Shown: positions 1 through 8,520 of the stretch, one piece after another
Position numbering within the stretch: position 1 is the first letter of the stretch
How the letters are laid out: every line of letters begins with the position of its first letter
Assembly: GCA_002709085.1 (NCBI GenBank)
Contig: PAPR01000037.1
Location: 85,859 to 149,858 of the forward strand
Reading direction: 5' to 3'
Source of the DNA: Pseudooceanicola sp.
GTDB lineage: Bacteria; Pseudomonadota; Alphaproteobacteria; Rhodobacterales; Rhodobacteraceae
DNA length: 64,000 nucleotides
The notes under the pieces: generated by a model
Seen by the model: only the letters and a program-made list of their open reading frames with translations
Database searches by the model: none
What the model was told of the DNA's origin: nothing
Translations under genes and position numbers: made by a program

Positions 1-1
1 G

Positions 2-811
2 CGCGACGTGCCCGCCTTTGGCCGTGCGGCCGAGGCGATGAGCGGCTTGGCGCATCTGACCGGTTTTCCCGACGGTCCGCCGATGCATCCGGGCTTTCCC
101 GCCGCCGACAGCACCACCGGTCTGATGGGGGCCTTGGGGATCATGATGGCGCTTTTCGCGCGCGAAAAGGGCTATGCCCGTGGACAGGTCATCGACCTTG
201 CGGTCTTTGAGGCGCTCTTGCGATTGATGGATTATCCTGTGCCCGCCTTGACCGGGGCAAAGCTATCGCCGCAGCGCAACGGGTTGCGCCAGCCGATGGA
301 TTTTGCGCCCGGCGGCATGTTCCGAACCTCGGACGGGGTGTGGCTGACGGTCTCGGCGGGGAGCGCAGAAACCGCGCAACGCCTGCTGCGCGCCATCGGC
401 GGAGACGAATTGGCCGAGGATCCGCGCTTTGCCACATTGGCAACCATGTCGCAGAACATGGCCGTGGTCTTTGACGCCATCAACGATTTCGTCACGCAGC
501 GCACCCTTGCCGAGGTCGAGGTGGAATTCGCGCGGCATGATGCGATTGCCTCGCGTGTCCTGAGCGTCGAGGAGGTCGCGTCGAACGAGCAGGTGCTTCA
601 CCGGAAGGACATCGTGTCGGTCGAGGGCGAGGAGACGAAGGTCATCGGACCGGTCCCGCATATGAGCGCCACGCCGGGCAATTTTCGATGGCTCGGGCGT
701 GGACCCGGCGCAGATAGCCGGGAAATTCTGCGCGAACTCGGTTATGACGATGCTGGCATTGCCCGGCTGCAAGAGGCGGGCCTTGTAGGCCTATCAGAGG
801 AGGAAGAGTGA
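2..811 (+). CDS. Class III CoA-transferase (CaiB/BaiF family), 5'-truncated by the window edge
   Basis: The reading frame is open from the left edge, so the true start lies upstream and about 270 C-terminal residues are seen. CaiB/BaiF enzymes move CoA between carboxylic acids. The Asp of the block ADSTTG (near base 110) aligns with the nucleophilic Asp of the family, and it is followed by the usual RGQVIDLAVFEAL segment. No AMACR-type His block is visible in the part present. The stop overlaps a possible GTG start of the following acyl-CoA dehydrogenase gene, so the two are surely co-transcribed. It is probably used to activate an acid with a CoA recycled from a later intermediate. The substrate is unknown. 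Confidence 0.85.
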   Translation, partial: RDVPAFGRAAEAMSGLAHLTGFPDGPPMHPGFPAADSTTGLMGALGIMMALFAREKGYARGQVIDLAVFEALLRLMDYPVPALTGAKLSPQRNGLRQPMDFAPGGMFRTSDGVWLTVSAGSAETAQRLLRAIGGDELAEDPRFATLATMSQNMAVVFDAINDFVTQRTLAEVEVEFARHDAIASRVLSVEEVASNEQVLHRKDIVSVEGEETKVIGPVPHMSATPGNFRWLGRGPGADSREILRELGYDDAGIARLQEAGLVGLSEEEE

Positions 812-813
812 CC

Positions 814-1980
814 ATGACGTTTCGTATGACACCCGATCAGCAAGAAATCCGCGAACAGATCCTGCGGATCTGTGCCCAGTTTGACGATGAGTACTGGTTG
901 GAAAAGGATAGCAAGGGCGGCTTTCCCCATGACCTCCACCGCGCGCTGGCCGATGGCGGCTGGCTGGGCATTGCCATGTCCGAAGAGGTCGGGGGCGCCG
1001 GGCTGGGGATCACCGAAGCGACGATCATGATGCAGGCGATTGCGGAATCGGGTGCGGGTGCCAGCGGCGCCTCGGCCATTCACATGAATATCTTCGGTCT
1101 CAATCCTGTGGTGAAGTTCGGCACCGATGAGCAGCGGGCAAGAATGCTGACCCCTTTGATCGCGGGCGATGAGAAATCGTGTTTTGCCGTCACCGAACCG
1201 ACGACCGGGCTGGATACCACCAAGCTCAAGACCATGGCGGTTCGCCAGGGTGACAGATACGTCGTGCATGGCCAGAAGGTCTGGATTTCGACCGCGCAGG
1301 TCGCGGACAAGATGCTGCTGTTGGCGCGGACCACGCGCCTGGAGGATGTCACTGATCCGACGCAAGGGCTGAGCCTGTTCTATACCGACCTGGATCGCAC
1401 CTTTGTCGATGTCCGCGAGATCGACAAGATGGGCCGCAAGGCGGTCGATTCGAACGAGGTCTTCATCGACGGCCTGCCTATCCCGGCCGAGGACCTGATC
1501 GGGGAAGAGGGCCAGGGGTTCCGTCAGATCCTGCACGGCCTCAACCCTGAGCGTATCCTGATCGCCGGGGAGTGTATCGGGATCGCGCGCAATGCCCTGC
1601 AACGCGCAGCGCAATACGCCAAGGAGCGGGTCGTCTTTTCCCGACCCATCGGACAGAATCAGGGCGTCCAACATCCCTTGGCACGGGCCTGGGCCCGCGT
1701 GGAATCCGCCAATCTGATGGTGATGCATGCCGCCGCGCTTTACGATGCGGGCGAGTCCTGCGGGGTGGAGGCGAATTCGGCGAAACTATTGGCCGCGGAT
1801 GCCGCCGTCGAAGCGACCGAAGTGGCCCAGATAACCTTTGGGGGATTCGGTTATGCCAAGGAGTATCACGTCGAAAGGTTGGTCCGAGAGGCTCTTTTGT
1901 TCAGAATTGTCCCCGTGACCCCGCAATTGTTGCTATCTTTTATTGCAGAAAAGGCGTTAGGACTTCCAAAGTCCTATTGA
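814..1980 (+). CDS. Acyl-CoA dehydrogenase
   Basis: FAD-dependent alpha,beta-desaturation of an acyl-CoA, 388 aa, normal length. The FAD/substrate motif TEPTTGLD lies near residue 125. The FAD-binding block RPIGQNQGVQHPLA and a C-terminal GGFGYAKEY are present. The C terminus lacks the EGT catalytic loop of medium-chain enzymes, but a Glu in LNPERILIAGE sits where long-chain and isovaleryl-CoA dehydrogenases carry their base. I chose ATG 814, ten bases after AGAGGAGG. A GTG at 808 that overlaps the previous stop is the alternative. The protein is closely related to those encoded at 37681-38844 and 46574-47734, which share the family ending (GLPKSY / GMPRSF / GLPRSY). Electrons would go to ETF. 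Confidence 0.88.
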   Translation: MTFRMTPDQQEIREQILRICAQFDDEYWLEKDSKGGFPHDLHRALADGGWLGIAMSEEVGGAGLGITEATIMMQAIAESGAGASGASAIHMNIFGLNPVVKFGTDEQRARMLTPLIAGDEKSCFAVTEPTTGLDTTKLKTMAVRQGDRYVVHGQKVWISTAQVADKMLLLARTTRLEDVTDPTQGLSLFYTDLDRTFVDVREIDKMGRKAVDSNEVFIDGLPIPAEDLIGEEGQGFRQILHGLNPERILIAGECIGIARNALQRAAQYAKERVVFSRPIGQNQGVQHPLARAWARVESANLMVMHAAALYDAGESCGVEANSAKLLAADAAVEATEVAQITFGGFGYAKEYHVERLVREALLFRIVPVTPQLLLSFIAEKALGLPKSY

Positions 1981-2016
1981 TCCAGGGTTTGGCGGTTGTG
2001 GGGAGCAACTCTGGCC

Positions 2017-2045
2017 TTGATAGGTTTTCTAACGCGTGTTAGATT
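2017..2045 (+). promoter_or_regulatory. Sigma-70-like promoter of the first Liv/ligase operon
   Basis: The -35 is TTGATA (2017-2022), the spacer is 17 nt and the -10 is TAGATT (2040-2045). Exactly the same hexamers and spacing occur at 12921-12949 (+) and 16549-16521 (-). The operator palindrome fills the spacer and runs into the -10. Confidence 0.65.
2028..2043. promoter_or_regulatory. Operator palindrome (site 1), TetR-type
   Basis: TCTAAC GCGT GTTAGA has perfect 6-bp inverted arms around a 4-nt spacer. It lies 42 bp upstream of the SDR start at 2086 and overlaps the predicted -10. It is one of eight such sites in the window. Confidence 0.75.
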
Positions 2046-2085
2046 ATAAATAATTGCCCCGAATGGGGAACAGGGAGGAGGCGTA

Positions 2086-2940
2086 ATGGATAATACGCAA
2101 TTTGGCTCGTCGAGAGATGAGCTGAGAACGAAGACGACTGTTTTTTCTAACGATTTGTTCGCGGGAAAGACAGTCATCGTCACCGGTGCCGGTGGGGGGT
2201 TGGGTCTGGCGATTGCCGCCCTGTTTGCCCGACTGGGTGCGAATCTCGCGATCAATGGCCGTAACGAAGAGAAGCTGGAATCTGCGGCGGAATATCTGCG
2301 CAGTTTCGGAGGCAAGGTCCTGGCTGTCCCGATGTCGATCCGGGACAATGACCAGGTCGTTGCCTTTATCGACCAGGTGAGCGGCGAATACGGGTCCATC
2401 GACGTGTTGGTCAACAACGCGGGTGGGCAGTATCCACAAGCGGCACTGGATTTTTCGGCCAAGGGCTGGAACGCTGTGATCGATACCAATCTCAACGGAA
2501 CTTGGTGGATGATGCAGGCGATTGCGCGGCATTGGGTGGCGCGCAAGGAGCCCGGCTCGATCGTCAACATCGTGGCGGATATCTGGCGTGGTATGCCCGG
2601 AATCGCGCATACCTGCGCGGCGCGTGCGGGGGTCATCTACCTGTCCAAGAGCGTCGCCGTGGAATGGGCGCCGAACAAGATACGGGTCAACTGCGTGGCG
2701 CCGGGCTGCTGTGAGAGCAATGGCTTTCACAATTATCCCGACGAAGGCGCGCAGACTTTTCAGGATTCCAATCCTATGCGGCATGCCGGAGACGAATGGG
2801 ATGTCGCCGAAGGCGTTGTCTACATGGCGGCCTCTTCTGGCAAATTCGTGACTGGCGAAGTTCTGAACATCGATGGCGGGCAGCAGATGTGGGGCGACCC
2901 ATGGCCAACTGGCCGACCGGATTATTTCCGCATTTCCTGA
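2086..2940 (+). CDS. SDR oxidoreductase, PECR/DECR-like (probable enoyl- or dienoyl-CoA reductase)
   Basis: NAD(P)-dependent short-chain dehydrogenase fold, 284 aa. The cofactor motif VTGAGGGLGLA is near residue 28 and NNAG near 109. The classical YxxxK position reads HTCAARAGV, so the canonical Tyr and Lys are absent. That pattern, together with VEWAPNKIRVNCVAPG, resembles peroxisomal trans-2-enoyl-CoA reductase (PECR) and 2,4-dienoyl-CoA reductase relatives rather than alcohol dehydrogenases. The start follows a strong AGGGAGGAGG. It is first gene of the operon, directly behind operator site 1. The protein encoded at 60485-61339 is a paralogue with the same substitution. The reductase role is inferred from family resemblance. 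Confidence 0.78.
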   Translation: MDNTQFGSSRDELRTKTTVFSNDLFAGKTVIVTGAGGGLGLAIAALFARLGANLAINGRNEEKLESAAEYLRSFGGKVLAVPMSIRDNDQVVAFIDQVSGEYGSIDVLVNNAGGQYPQAALDFSAKGWNAVIDTNLNGTWWMMQAIARHWVARKEPGSIVNIVADIWRGMPGIAHTCAARAGVIYLSKSVAVEWAPNKIRVNCVAPGCCESNGFHNYPDEGAQTFQDSNPMRHAGDEWDVAEGVVYMAASSGKFVTGEVLNIDGGQQMWGDPWPTGRPDYFRIS

Positions 2941-2975
2941 CGCTCGGAGCAGATTTTGGGGACTAAAGAGAGTTG

Positions 2976-3785
2976 ATGACGACAGCAAACAAATCAGCAA
3001 ATGCTCAACCCGGCGGCAAGCCGATCCTTGAGTGCATCGGCATCGAACGCAGGTTCGGTGGCATCACGGCCGTGACGGGCGTGGACCTCGCTATTCAACC
3101 GGGAGAGATTTTTGGTCTCGTCGGTCCGAACGGGAGCGGCAAGACGACGCTCACGAACGCGATTACCGGGTTCTATCCGCCAAACGTGGGAAAAGTCCGA
3201 TTGGACGGCAATGACATCACGGGCACCTCGCCCTACAAGGTGGCAAAGCTCGGCGTGGCCCGGACCTTCCAGAACCTCGCCCTGTTCAACGGGATGAGCG
3301 TCTTGGACAACATCCTCCTTGGGCGGCATATTCATATGAACCCAGGCGTGTTGCGCACCGCCCTTTACTGGTGGGCCGGGCGACCCGAAGAGATCGAGAA
3401 CCGGAAGGTTGTGGAGGAAGTGATCGAGTTCCTTCAGCTCGAAAGCATCCGGCATGAGATGGTCGACGGGCTGCCTATCGGCCTGAAGAAACGGGTGGAG
3501 CTGGCACGGGCCCTGGTGGCCGAGCCGCAGATGCTGATCCTCGATGAGCCGATGGCCGGCATGAACCAGGAAGAGAAGGGCTACATGTCCCGCTTTATCC
3601 TGGATGCAAGGGCCGAGCGCGGCGTGAGCGTTCTGCTGATCGAACATCATATGGATGTCATCATCGGTATTTGCGACCGGATGCTTGCGCTGAACTACGG
3701 CGAAATGATCGCCAGCGGCATTCCTCGGGAAGTTGTGAAAGATCCTCGCGTTATCGAGGCATATATCGGAGGGTCCCATGGCTGA
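2976..3785 (+). CDS. livG: Branched-chain-amino-acid-type ABC transporter ATP-binding protein (LivG-like)
   Basis: Cytoplasmic ATPase of a Liv-family importer, 269 aa. Walker A is GPNGSGKTT near residue 48 and Walker B is LILDEPMAGM near 185. The signature region reads LPIGLKKRVELARAL, a LivG variant of LSGGQ. ATG 2976 was preferred to the overlapping TTG at 2973. It overlaps the following ligase gene by 8 bp, which implies translational coupling. In catabolic clusters of this kind Liv systems often carry aromatic or alicyclic acids rather than amino acids, so the name refers to family only. Confidence 0.88.
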   Translation: MTTANKSANAQPGGKPILECIGIERRFGGITAVTGVDLAIQPGEIFGLVGPNGSGKTTLTNAITGFYPPNVGKVRLDGNDITGTSPYKVAKLGVARTFQNLALFNGMSVLDNILLGRHIHMNPGVLRTALYWWAGRPEEIENRKVVEEVIEFLQLESIRHEMVDGLPIGLKKRVELARALVAEPQMLILDEPMAGMNQEEKGYMSRFILDARAERGVSVLLIEHHMDVIIGICDRMLALNYGEMIASGIPREVVKDPRVIEAYIGGSHG

Positions 3786-5697
3786 CGGAGCAAAAGTGCA
3801 TTCTTCCACTGACGAAACGATCGGCGGATTGCTGGCGCGGAACGCGTCGCAATACGGCTCCGACATCGCGCTTCGCGAAAAAGAGCGCGGTATCTGGAAG
3901 GAGACGACCTGGGCCGAATATGCGGACGAAATCACCGCCTGTGCCGCCGGGCTCGAAGCCTTGGGCGTCGGGCCGGGAAAGGCCGTGCTGATCCTGGGGG
4001 ACAACCGTGCGCGCCTTTACGCAGGCATCCTCGCGACCTCGCTGTTGCGGGCCTATCCGATGCCGGCCTATCCGGGTGCGACACTGGGTGAGTTGCAGCA
4101 TTTCCTCGGCGAAGTCGAAATCGTCGCCGCCATTGCGGAAGATCAGGAGCAGGTCGACAAGATCCTCGAAGTTCGCGGTGCGGGCGCACGTGGCATCGGT
4201 CACATCATCTATGATGAGACACGCGGCCTCGGTGACTATGAGGACGCGGGGCTGATGTCCTGGGATGATCTGATTGCGAAGGGCAAGCAGGATCTCGAGA
4301 AGAACCCCAACCGTCGTGAAGAGCTGCTGAGCCGGGGCAAAGCCGACGATCCGGCGATCTTCATGCACTCGTCCGGGACCACCGGCGCGCCGAAGGGGAT
4401 CGTTCTGAGCCAGAAGAACGTTCTGGCCGCCGCGCGCAACGGTTTCGCTGCGGGCGCGTTCGACAAGCAGGAAGAGGTTCTGGCCTATCTTCCGATGGCC
4501 TGGGTCGGTGACTACGCTATCACCGTGGCCGCGGCGCTGTCGCTGCGTTTCACCGTCAGTGTGCCGGAGCGTCAGGAAACGGTCGTTCGGGACATGCGGG
4601 AAATCGCGCCGACGTTCTATCTGGCCGCGCCGCGAAGCTGGGATCAGATGCTGACGACCATTCAGGTCGGCATGGAAAATTCCACCAGGTTGAAGAAGAA
4701 GCTCTACCATTTCTTCATGGATCGCGCGATTGCCTCGGAAACCCGCAAGTTGAACGGCAAGAGCGGTGGCATGCTGGAGCCTTTGGGCCGGTTGCTCGGT
4801 GAGGCGATCATCTTTGGCCCGATCAAGGACCAATTCGGCATGAGCCGGTTGAAGAACGCCTTTACCGGCGGCGAGGCGATCGGCGAGGACACCTTTGTCT
4901 TTTACCGCGCCCTGGGGATCAAGTTGCGGCAGTTCTACGGTCAGACCGAGAACAGCGCCATCAACGCCCTGCAGTCTCCGTCCGAGGTGCGCTTGCACAC
5001 CGTCGGGACCCCGGTTCCGGGTGTCGAGGTGAAGATCGCCGACGATGGCGAGATCCTCGTGAAGTCGGACAGTGTGTTCAGCGGCTACTTCAACAAGCCG
5101 GAAGCGTCCGCGGAGGCCCTGCAAGACGGGTGGCTGCATAGCGGCGACGCCGGCTATCTGGAAGAAAACGGCCAACTTGTGGTTCTGGGGCGTGTCTCCG
5201 AAGTCATGTATACGGGCAGTGGCGAACGCTACGTCCCCAACTACATCGAGAACCGCCTGAAGTTCAGCCCGTACATCAAGGACGCCGCCGTTGTCGGCGC
5301 TGGTCTGGACGAGCTGACCGCAATGGTCTGTGTCGATTTCGAAGCGGTCGGTCACTGGGCCGAGGTGAACGGGGTTCCGTATGTGTCTTATGCGGATTTG
5401 TCCCAGCGCGAAGAGGTCAGCGAATTGCTTCGCGAAGCCTTTGAGCGGGTCAACAAGGTCGTGACCGAGCCACTGCAGCTCAAGCGCTTTGTCAGTCTGC
5501 CGAAAGAATTCGACCCGGACGACGGTGAAATCACCCGGACCAGGAAACTGCGTCGGAAGGTGGTTGAAGAACGCTACGGCGACGTCATCGCGTCACTTTA
5601 TAACGGTTCAAAAGAAGTCCATGTCAGCGCGCTAGTGACTTACGAAACCGGGGAAACAGGGAAGGTCGATAGAGTCCTTCCCGTCAGGGAGGTGTAA
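3778..5697 (+). CDS. AMP-dependent long-chain-type acyl-CoA ligase
   Basis: Activates a carboxylic acid to its CoA thioester through an acyl-adenylate, 639 aa. The AMP-binding P-loop SSGTTGAPKG is near residue 197. The middle signature FYGQTENS and a C-terminal ITRTRKLRRK segment are present. Large bacterial ligases of this size (FadD15-like) are typical of operons in which the ligase sits between livG and livH. The start overlaps livG and the stop (TAA) abuts the livH ATG, so import and activation are produced together. A paralogue in the same position of the second transporter operon is at 34187-36184. The substrate is unknown, but a large hydrophobic acid is plausible. Confidence 0.88.
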   Translation: MADGAKVHSSTDETIGGLLARNASQYGSDIALREKERGIWKETTWAEYADEITACAAGLEALGVGPGKAVLILGDNRARLYAGILATSLLRAYPMPAYPGATLGELQHFLGEVEIVAAIAEDQEQVDKILEVRGAGARGIGHIIYDETRGLGDYEDAGLMSWDDLIAKGKQDLEKNPNRREELLSRGKADDPAIFMHSSGTTGAPKGIVLSQKNVLAAARNGFAAGAFDKQEEVLAYLPMAWVGDYAITVAAALSLRFTVSVPERQETVVRDMREIAPTFYLAAPRSWDQMLTTIQVGMENSTRLKKKLYHFFMDRAIASETRKLNGKSGGMLEPLGRLLGEAIIFGPIKDQFGMSRLKNAFTGGEAIGEDTFVFYRALGIKLRQFYGQTENSAINALQSPSEVRLHTVGTPVPGVEVKIADDGEILVKSDSVFSGYFNKPEASAEALQDGWLHSGDAGYLEENGQLVVLGRVSEVMYTGSGERYVPNYIENRLKFSPYIKDAAVVGAGLDELTAMVCVDFEAVGHWAEVNGVPYVSYADLSQREEVSELLREAFERVNKVVTEPLQLKRFVSLPKEFDPDDGEITRTRKLRRKVVEERYGDVIASLYNGSKEVHVSALVTYETGETGKVDRVLPVREV

Positions 5698-6585
5698 ATG
5701 GACTGGGTCTTTCTTACAGAGCTTGCAATTAATGGCGCATTGACAGGCTTGTTGTATTCGCTTTTCGCCATTGGCATTGTGCTAATCTACAAGGCGTCTT
5801 CTGTGCCTAATCTCGCGCAGGGCGGTCTGACGATGTTGGGGGCCTACGTGGTCCTGGCCTTGTCGCATGACGCGGGGCTGCCGCTGTGGCTGGCCATCCC
5901 GCTAGCCGCGGTCATCATGTTCGGCCTCGGGTTCGGGATCGAGCGGGTCGCATTGCGTCGCCTGGCCGGTCGTCCGGTTGTCATGATCCTGATGCTGACG
6001 CTGGGGCTGGATATCTTCCTGCGCGGCATGACGCTGGCGGTCTGGGGCGGGACATCGCGTTCGGTCGAACTGGGGGTCAGCTATGAGCCGTTCTTCCTGG
6101 GCGACATCTTTGTCAGCCGTATCCACCTGGTCGGTGCCGGCGTGGCGCTGGCCCTGTTCGCGGCCTTCATGGTCTTTTTCCGAAGCCGGACGGGTATCAA
6201 GCTGCGCGCCATCGCGGATGACTACATGGCCTCCTGGTCGGTCGGTATTTCGGTCGAACGCGGGGTCGGCTTGTCCTGGGCGCTGGCATCGGTCGTGGCG
6301 GTTGCCGCGGGTGTCATCTGGGGCGAGATTCAGGGCGTCGACCAAGCCTTGTCGCTGCTGCTTCTCAAAGGGTTGACGGTGGCCGTTCTCGGCGGTCTCG
6401 ACAGTATCCTTGGCGCGATCATTGCCGGCATCATTCTTGGCATTGTCGAAAACGTGGGCGCCGATTTCCTGGACCCGCTGGTCGGGGGCGGAAGCCGCGA
6501 ACTCATCGTCGCCGCAGTTCTCATTCTTACGGTTATGATCCGTCCGCATGGATTGTTCGGCCGTCATGACATCGAAAGGGTCTAA
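5698..6585 (+). CDS. livH: Liv-type ABC transporter permease (LivH-like)
   Basis: Integral inner-membrane permease, 295 aa. It has alternating hydrophobic segments, an N-terminal block containing YSLFAIGIVLIYKAS and the internal TGIKLRAIADD loop that is a LivH landmark near residue 160. The C terminus ends RPHGLFGRHDIERV, typical of the family. It starts on the base after the ligase stop and is followed after 3 bp by the LivM-like gene. It pairs with that protein to form the translocation pore. Confidence 0.9.
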   Translation: MDWVFLTELAINGALTGLLYSLFAIGIVLIYKASSVPNLAQGGLTMLGAYVVLALSHDAGLPLWLAIPLAAVIMFGLGFGIERVALRRLAGRPVVMILMLTLGLDIFLRGMTLAVWGGTSRSVELGVSYEPFFLGDIFVSRIHLVGAGVALALFAAFMVFFRSRTGIKLRAIADDYMASWSVGISVERGVGLSWALASVVAVAAGVIWGEIQGVDQALSLLLLKGLTVAVLGGLDSILGAIIAGIILGIVENVGADFLDPLVGGGSRELIVAAVLILTVMIRPHGLFGRHDIERV

Positions 6586-6588
6586 ACG

Positions 6589-7662
6589 ATGTTCTATCGA
6601 CTTTCAGGTGTCTACCGCGTCAACTACGTTTCGGACGGCCGTATGTTCAAGGTGCCGGCGGACCGGAACCTTGCGGTGGTCTTTCTTTTCCTTGGGTTGG
6701 CGGCGCCGTTCATCGTTCCGTCGCTTTACCTCAACAGCTACATGCTGCCCTGGTTGATCTGGACGGCTGCGGCCCTCGGGCTCAACCTGGTGACGGGGTG
6801 GGCCGGTCAGCTTCACCTCGGCTATGCCGCGGTCATGGCGGTCGGGGCGTATTCGGCAATCCACGCCGCGCGCTTTGGCCTTCCCTGGGAAATCGCCCTG
6901 GTCATTGGCGGGCTGGCCTCTTCGGTGATCGGGAGCCTCTTTGCCTTTGCCGCGTTGCGGGTGAAAGGTCTCTACCTCGCGCTCACGACTCTGGCGATGC
7001 AGTTTGTCATGGATTGGGTGCTGACCCACTCTCCGGCGATCTCGGGCGGTTCGCACGCCTCGCTGCAAGCTCCGACGCTGGAGCTGCTGGGACAGGAAAT
7101 CGTCTCGGACACGGGCTATTACTATGTCGCCTTCGGGTGGTGTGTGCTTGTGACGATCTTCATGTTGAACCTCAAGCGCACCGGACTGGGCCGTGCCCTC
7201 GTGGCGGTCCGGGAAAAGGACTATGCCGCGGCGATCCTTGGTGTGAACAGTTTCTACTACAAGATCCTGGCCTTCGCGACCTCGTCCTTCATTGCGGGCG
7301 TCAGTGGCGCCTTGCTTGTCGCCACGTTCTTCTTTCTCGCCGCGCCGGAACAATTCTCGGTGAACGTGTCGATCCAGGTGCTCGCGATGGTGATCATTGG
7401 CGGTCTCGCCAGTGTCATCGGGTCCTATTTCGGCGTCGCCCTGATCCTGCTTGTTCCGGGTCTGGTGAATGGCGTCGTTACCTCCGCAAGCCAAGCCCTT
7501 GGCATGCAAGTCAATGTCGAAACGCTCGCCCATATTCCGAATGCGGTCTATGGCGCATTGATTGTCGTTATTCTTTTGATTGAACCGCTGGGTTTGGGAA
7601 AGCTCTACGGGAATATCAGGGATTATCTGATGGTCTGGCCCTTCGATCAGCTGAGGAAATAA
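6589..7662 (+). CDS. livM: Liv-type ABC transporter permease (LivM-like)
   Basis: Second membrane permease, 357 aa, with multiple hydrophobic helices. The block ALGLNLVTGWAGQLHLGYAA (residues ~63-82) is the LivM hallmark that normally reads GYAGQxSLGQ. A conserved cytoplasmic segment GRALVAVREKDYAAAILGV is near residue 200. The ending DYLMVWPFDQLRK resembles the end of the second LivM in this window (RIWPFPY). It sits six bases ahead of the livF-like gene. It would heterodimerise with the LivH-like protein. Confidence 0.9.
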   Translation: MFYRLSGVYRVNYVSDGRMFKVPADRNLAVVFLFLGLAAPFIVPSLYLNSYMLPWLIWTAAALGLNLVTGWAGQLHLGYAAVMAVGAYSAIHAARFGLPWEIALVIGGLASSVIGSLFAFAALRVKGLYLALTTLAMQFVMDWVLTHSPAISGGSHASLQAPTLELLGQEIVSDTGYYYVAFGWCVLVTIFMLNLKRTGLGRALVAVREKDYAAAILGVNSFYYKILAFATSSFIAGVSGALLVATFFFLAAPEQFSVNVSIQVLAMVIIGGLASVIGSYFGVALILLVPGLVNGVVTSASQALGMQVNVETLAHIPNAVYGALIVVILLIEPLGLGKLYGNIRDYLMVWPFDQLRK

Positions 7663-7668
7663 ACAGAA

Positions 7669-8487
7669 ATGTCGATACAAAACAAATCGGATGCCCAGCC
7701 CATTCTGTCGATGAACAGTGTCGAGGTGCTCTATGATAACGTCATCATGGCGGTCAAAGGTGTGTCGGTCCAGGTTCCCAAGGGCTCAATGGTTGCTCTC
7801 TTGGGATCGAACGGGGCGGGCAAGAGCACCACGCTCAAGGCGATCAGCGGTCTGCTGAAAGCCGAGCGCGGGCGCATCAGCCGGGGCGAAATCAAGTTCG
7901 AGGGCGAGGACATCACCGAAATGCTCGCCCAGCACAGGGTGGAGATGGGAATCTGCCACGTCATCGAAGGACGGCGTGTCTTTGAACATCTCACCCCGGA
8001 CGAGAACCTGACGGCCGCCGCGCCCAAGGGGATGTCCAGGTCGAAGCTGAACACGGAAAAGGAACGGATTTACAATCATTTCCCCCGTCTCGCGGAGCGT
8101 CGTAATTCCGCCTCGGGGTACCTGTCTGGCGGGGAGCAGCAGATGCTCGCCATCGGGCGGGCGCTGGTGACCCAGCCGAGCCTTTTGATGCTGGACGAAC
8201 CAAGTCTTGGTCTCGCCCCGTTCCTGGTGGACGAGATCTTTGGCATCATCAAACGGATCAGCACCGAGGACGGCATGTCCGTCCTGCTGGTCGAACAGAA
8301 CGCCCTCGCCGCACTGGAGATCGTGTCCGAAGGCTATCTGATCGAGAATGGTCGCGTTGTCATGCACGGCACTGCCGAGGCATTGAAGTCCAACTCGGAT
8401 ATCCAGGAGTTCTACCTTGGCGGAGGGGAAGAAACCGATTTCCACAACGTCAAACATTACAGTCGGCGTAAGCGCTGGTTGAGCTAA
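7669..8487 (+). CDS. livF: Liv-type ABC transporter ATP-binding protein (LivF-like)
   Basis: Second ATPase of the importer, 272 aa. Walker A is GSNGAGKSTT near residue 45, the signature is YLSGGEQQML near 147, and Walker B is LLMLDEPSLGLAP. The basic tail HYSRRKRWLS matches the tail of the paralogue at 30104-30901 (HYRRRKRWLG), which marks the two as one subfamily. It follows livM and precedes the two binding-protein genes. It forms a heterodimer with the LivG-like ATPase. Confidence 0.9.
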   Translation: MSIQNKSDAQPILSMNSVEVLYDNVIMAVKGVSVQVPKGSMVALLGSNGAGKSTTLKAISGLLKAERGRISRGEIKFEGEDITEMLAQHRVEMGICHVIEGRRVFEHLTPDENLTAAAPKGMSRSKLNTEKERIYNHFPRLAERRNSASGYLSGGEQQMLAIGRALVTQPSLLMLDEPSLGLAPFLVDEIFGIIKRISTEDGMSVLLVEQNALAALEIVSEGYLIENGRVVMHGTAEALKSNSDIQEFYLGGGEETDFHNVKHYSRRKRWLS

Positions 8488-8520
8488 GATGATCAGAAGA
8501 ATCATTTAGGGAGGAATTAA

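Noticed and set aside
2976..8487. Reading the Liv genes as true leucine/isoleucine/valine uptake
   Set aside because: The acyl-CoA ligase is embedded between livG and livH and shares the operon with crotonases, so an organic acid is more likely. The gene names are kept only as family labels.
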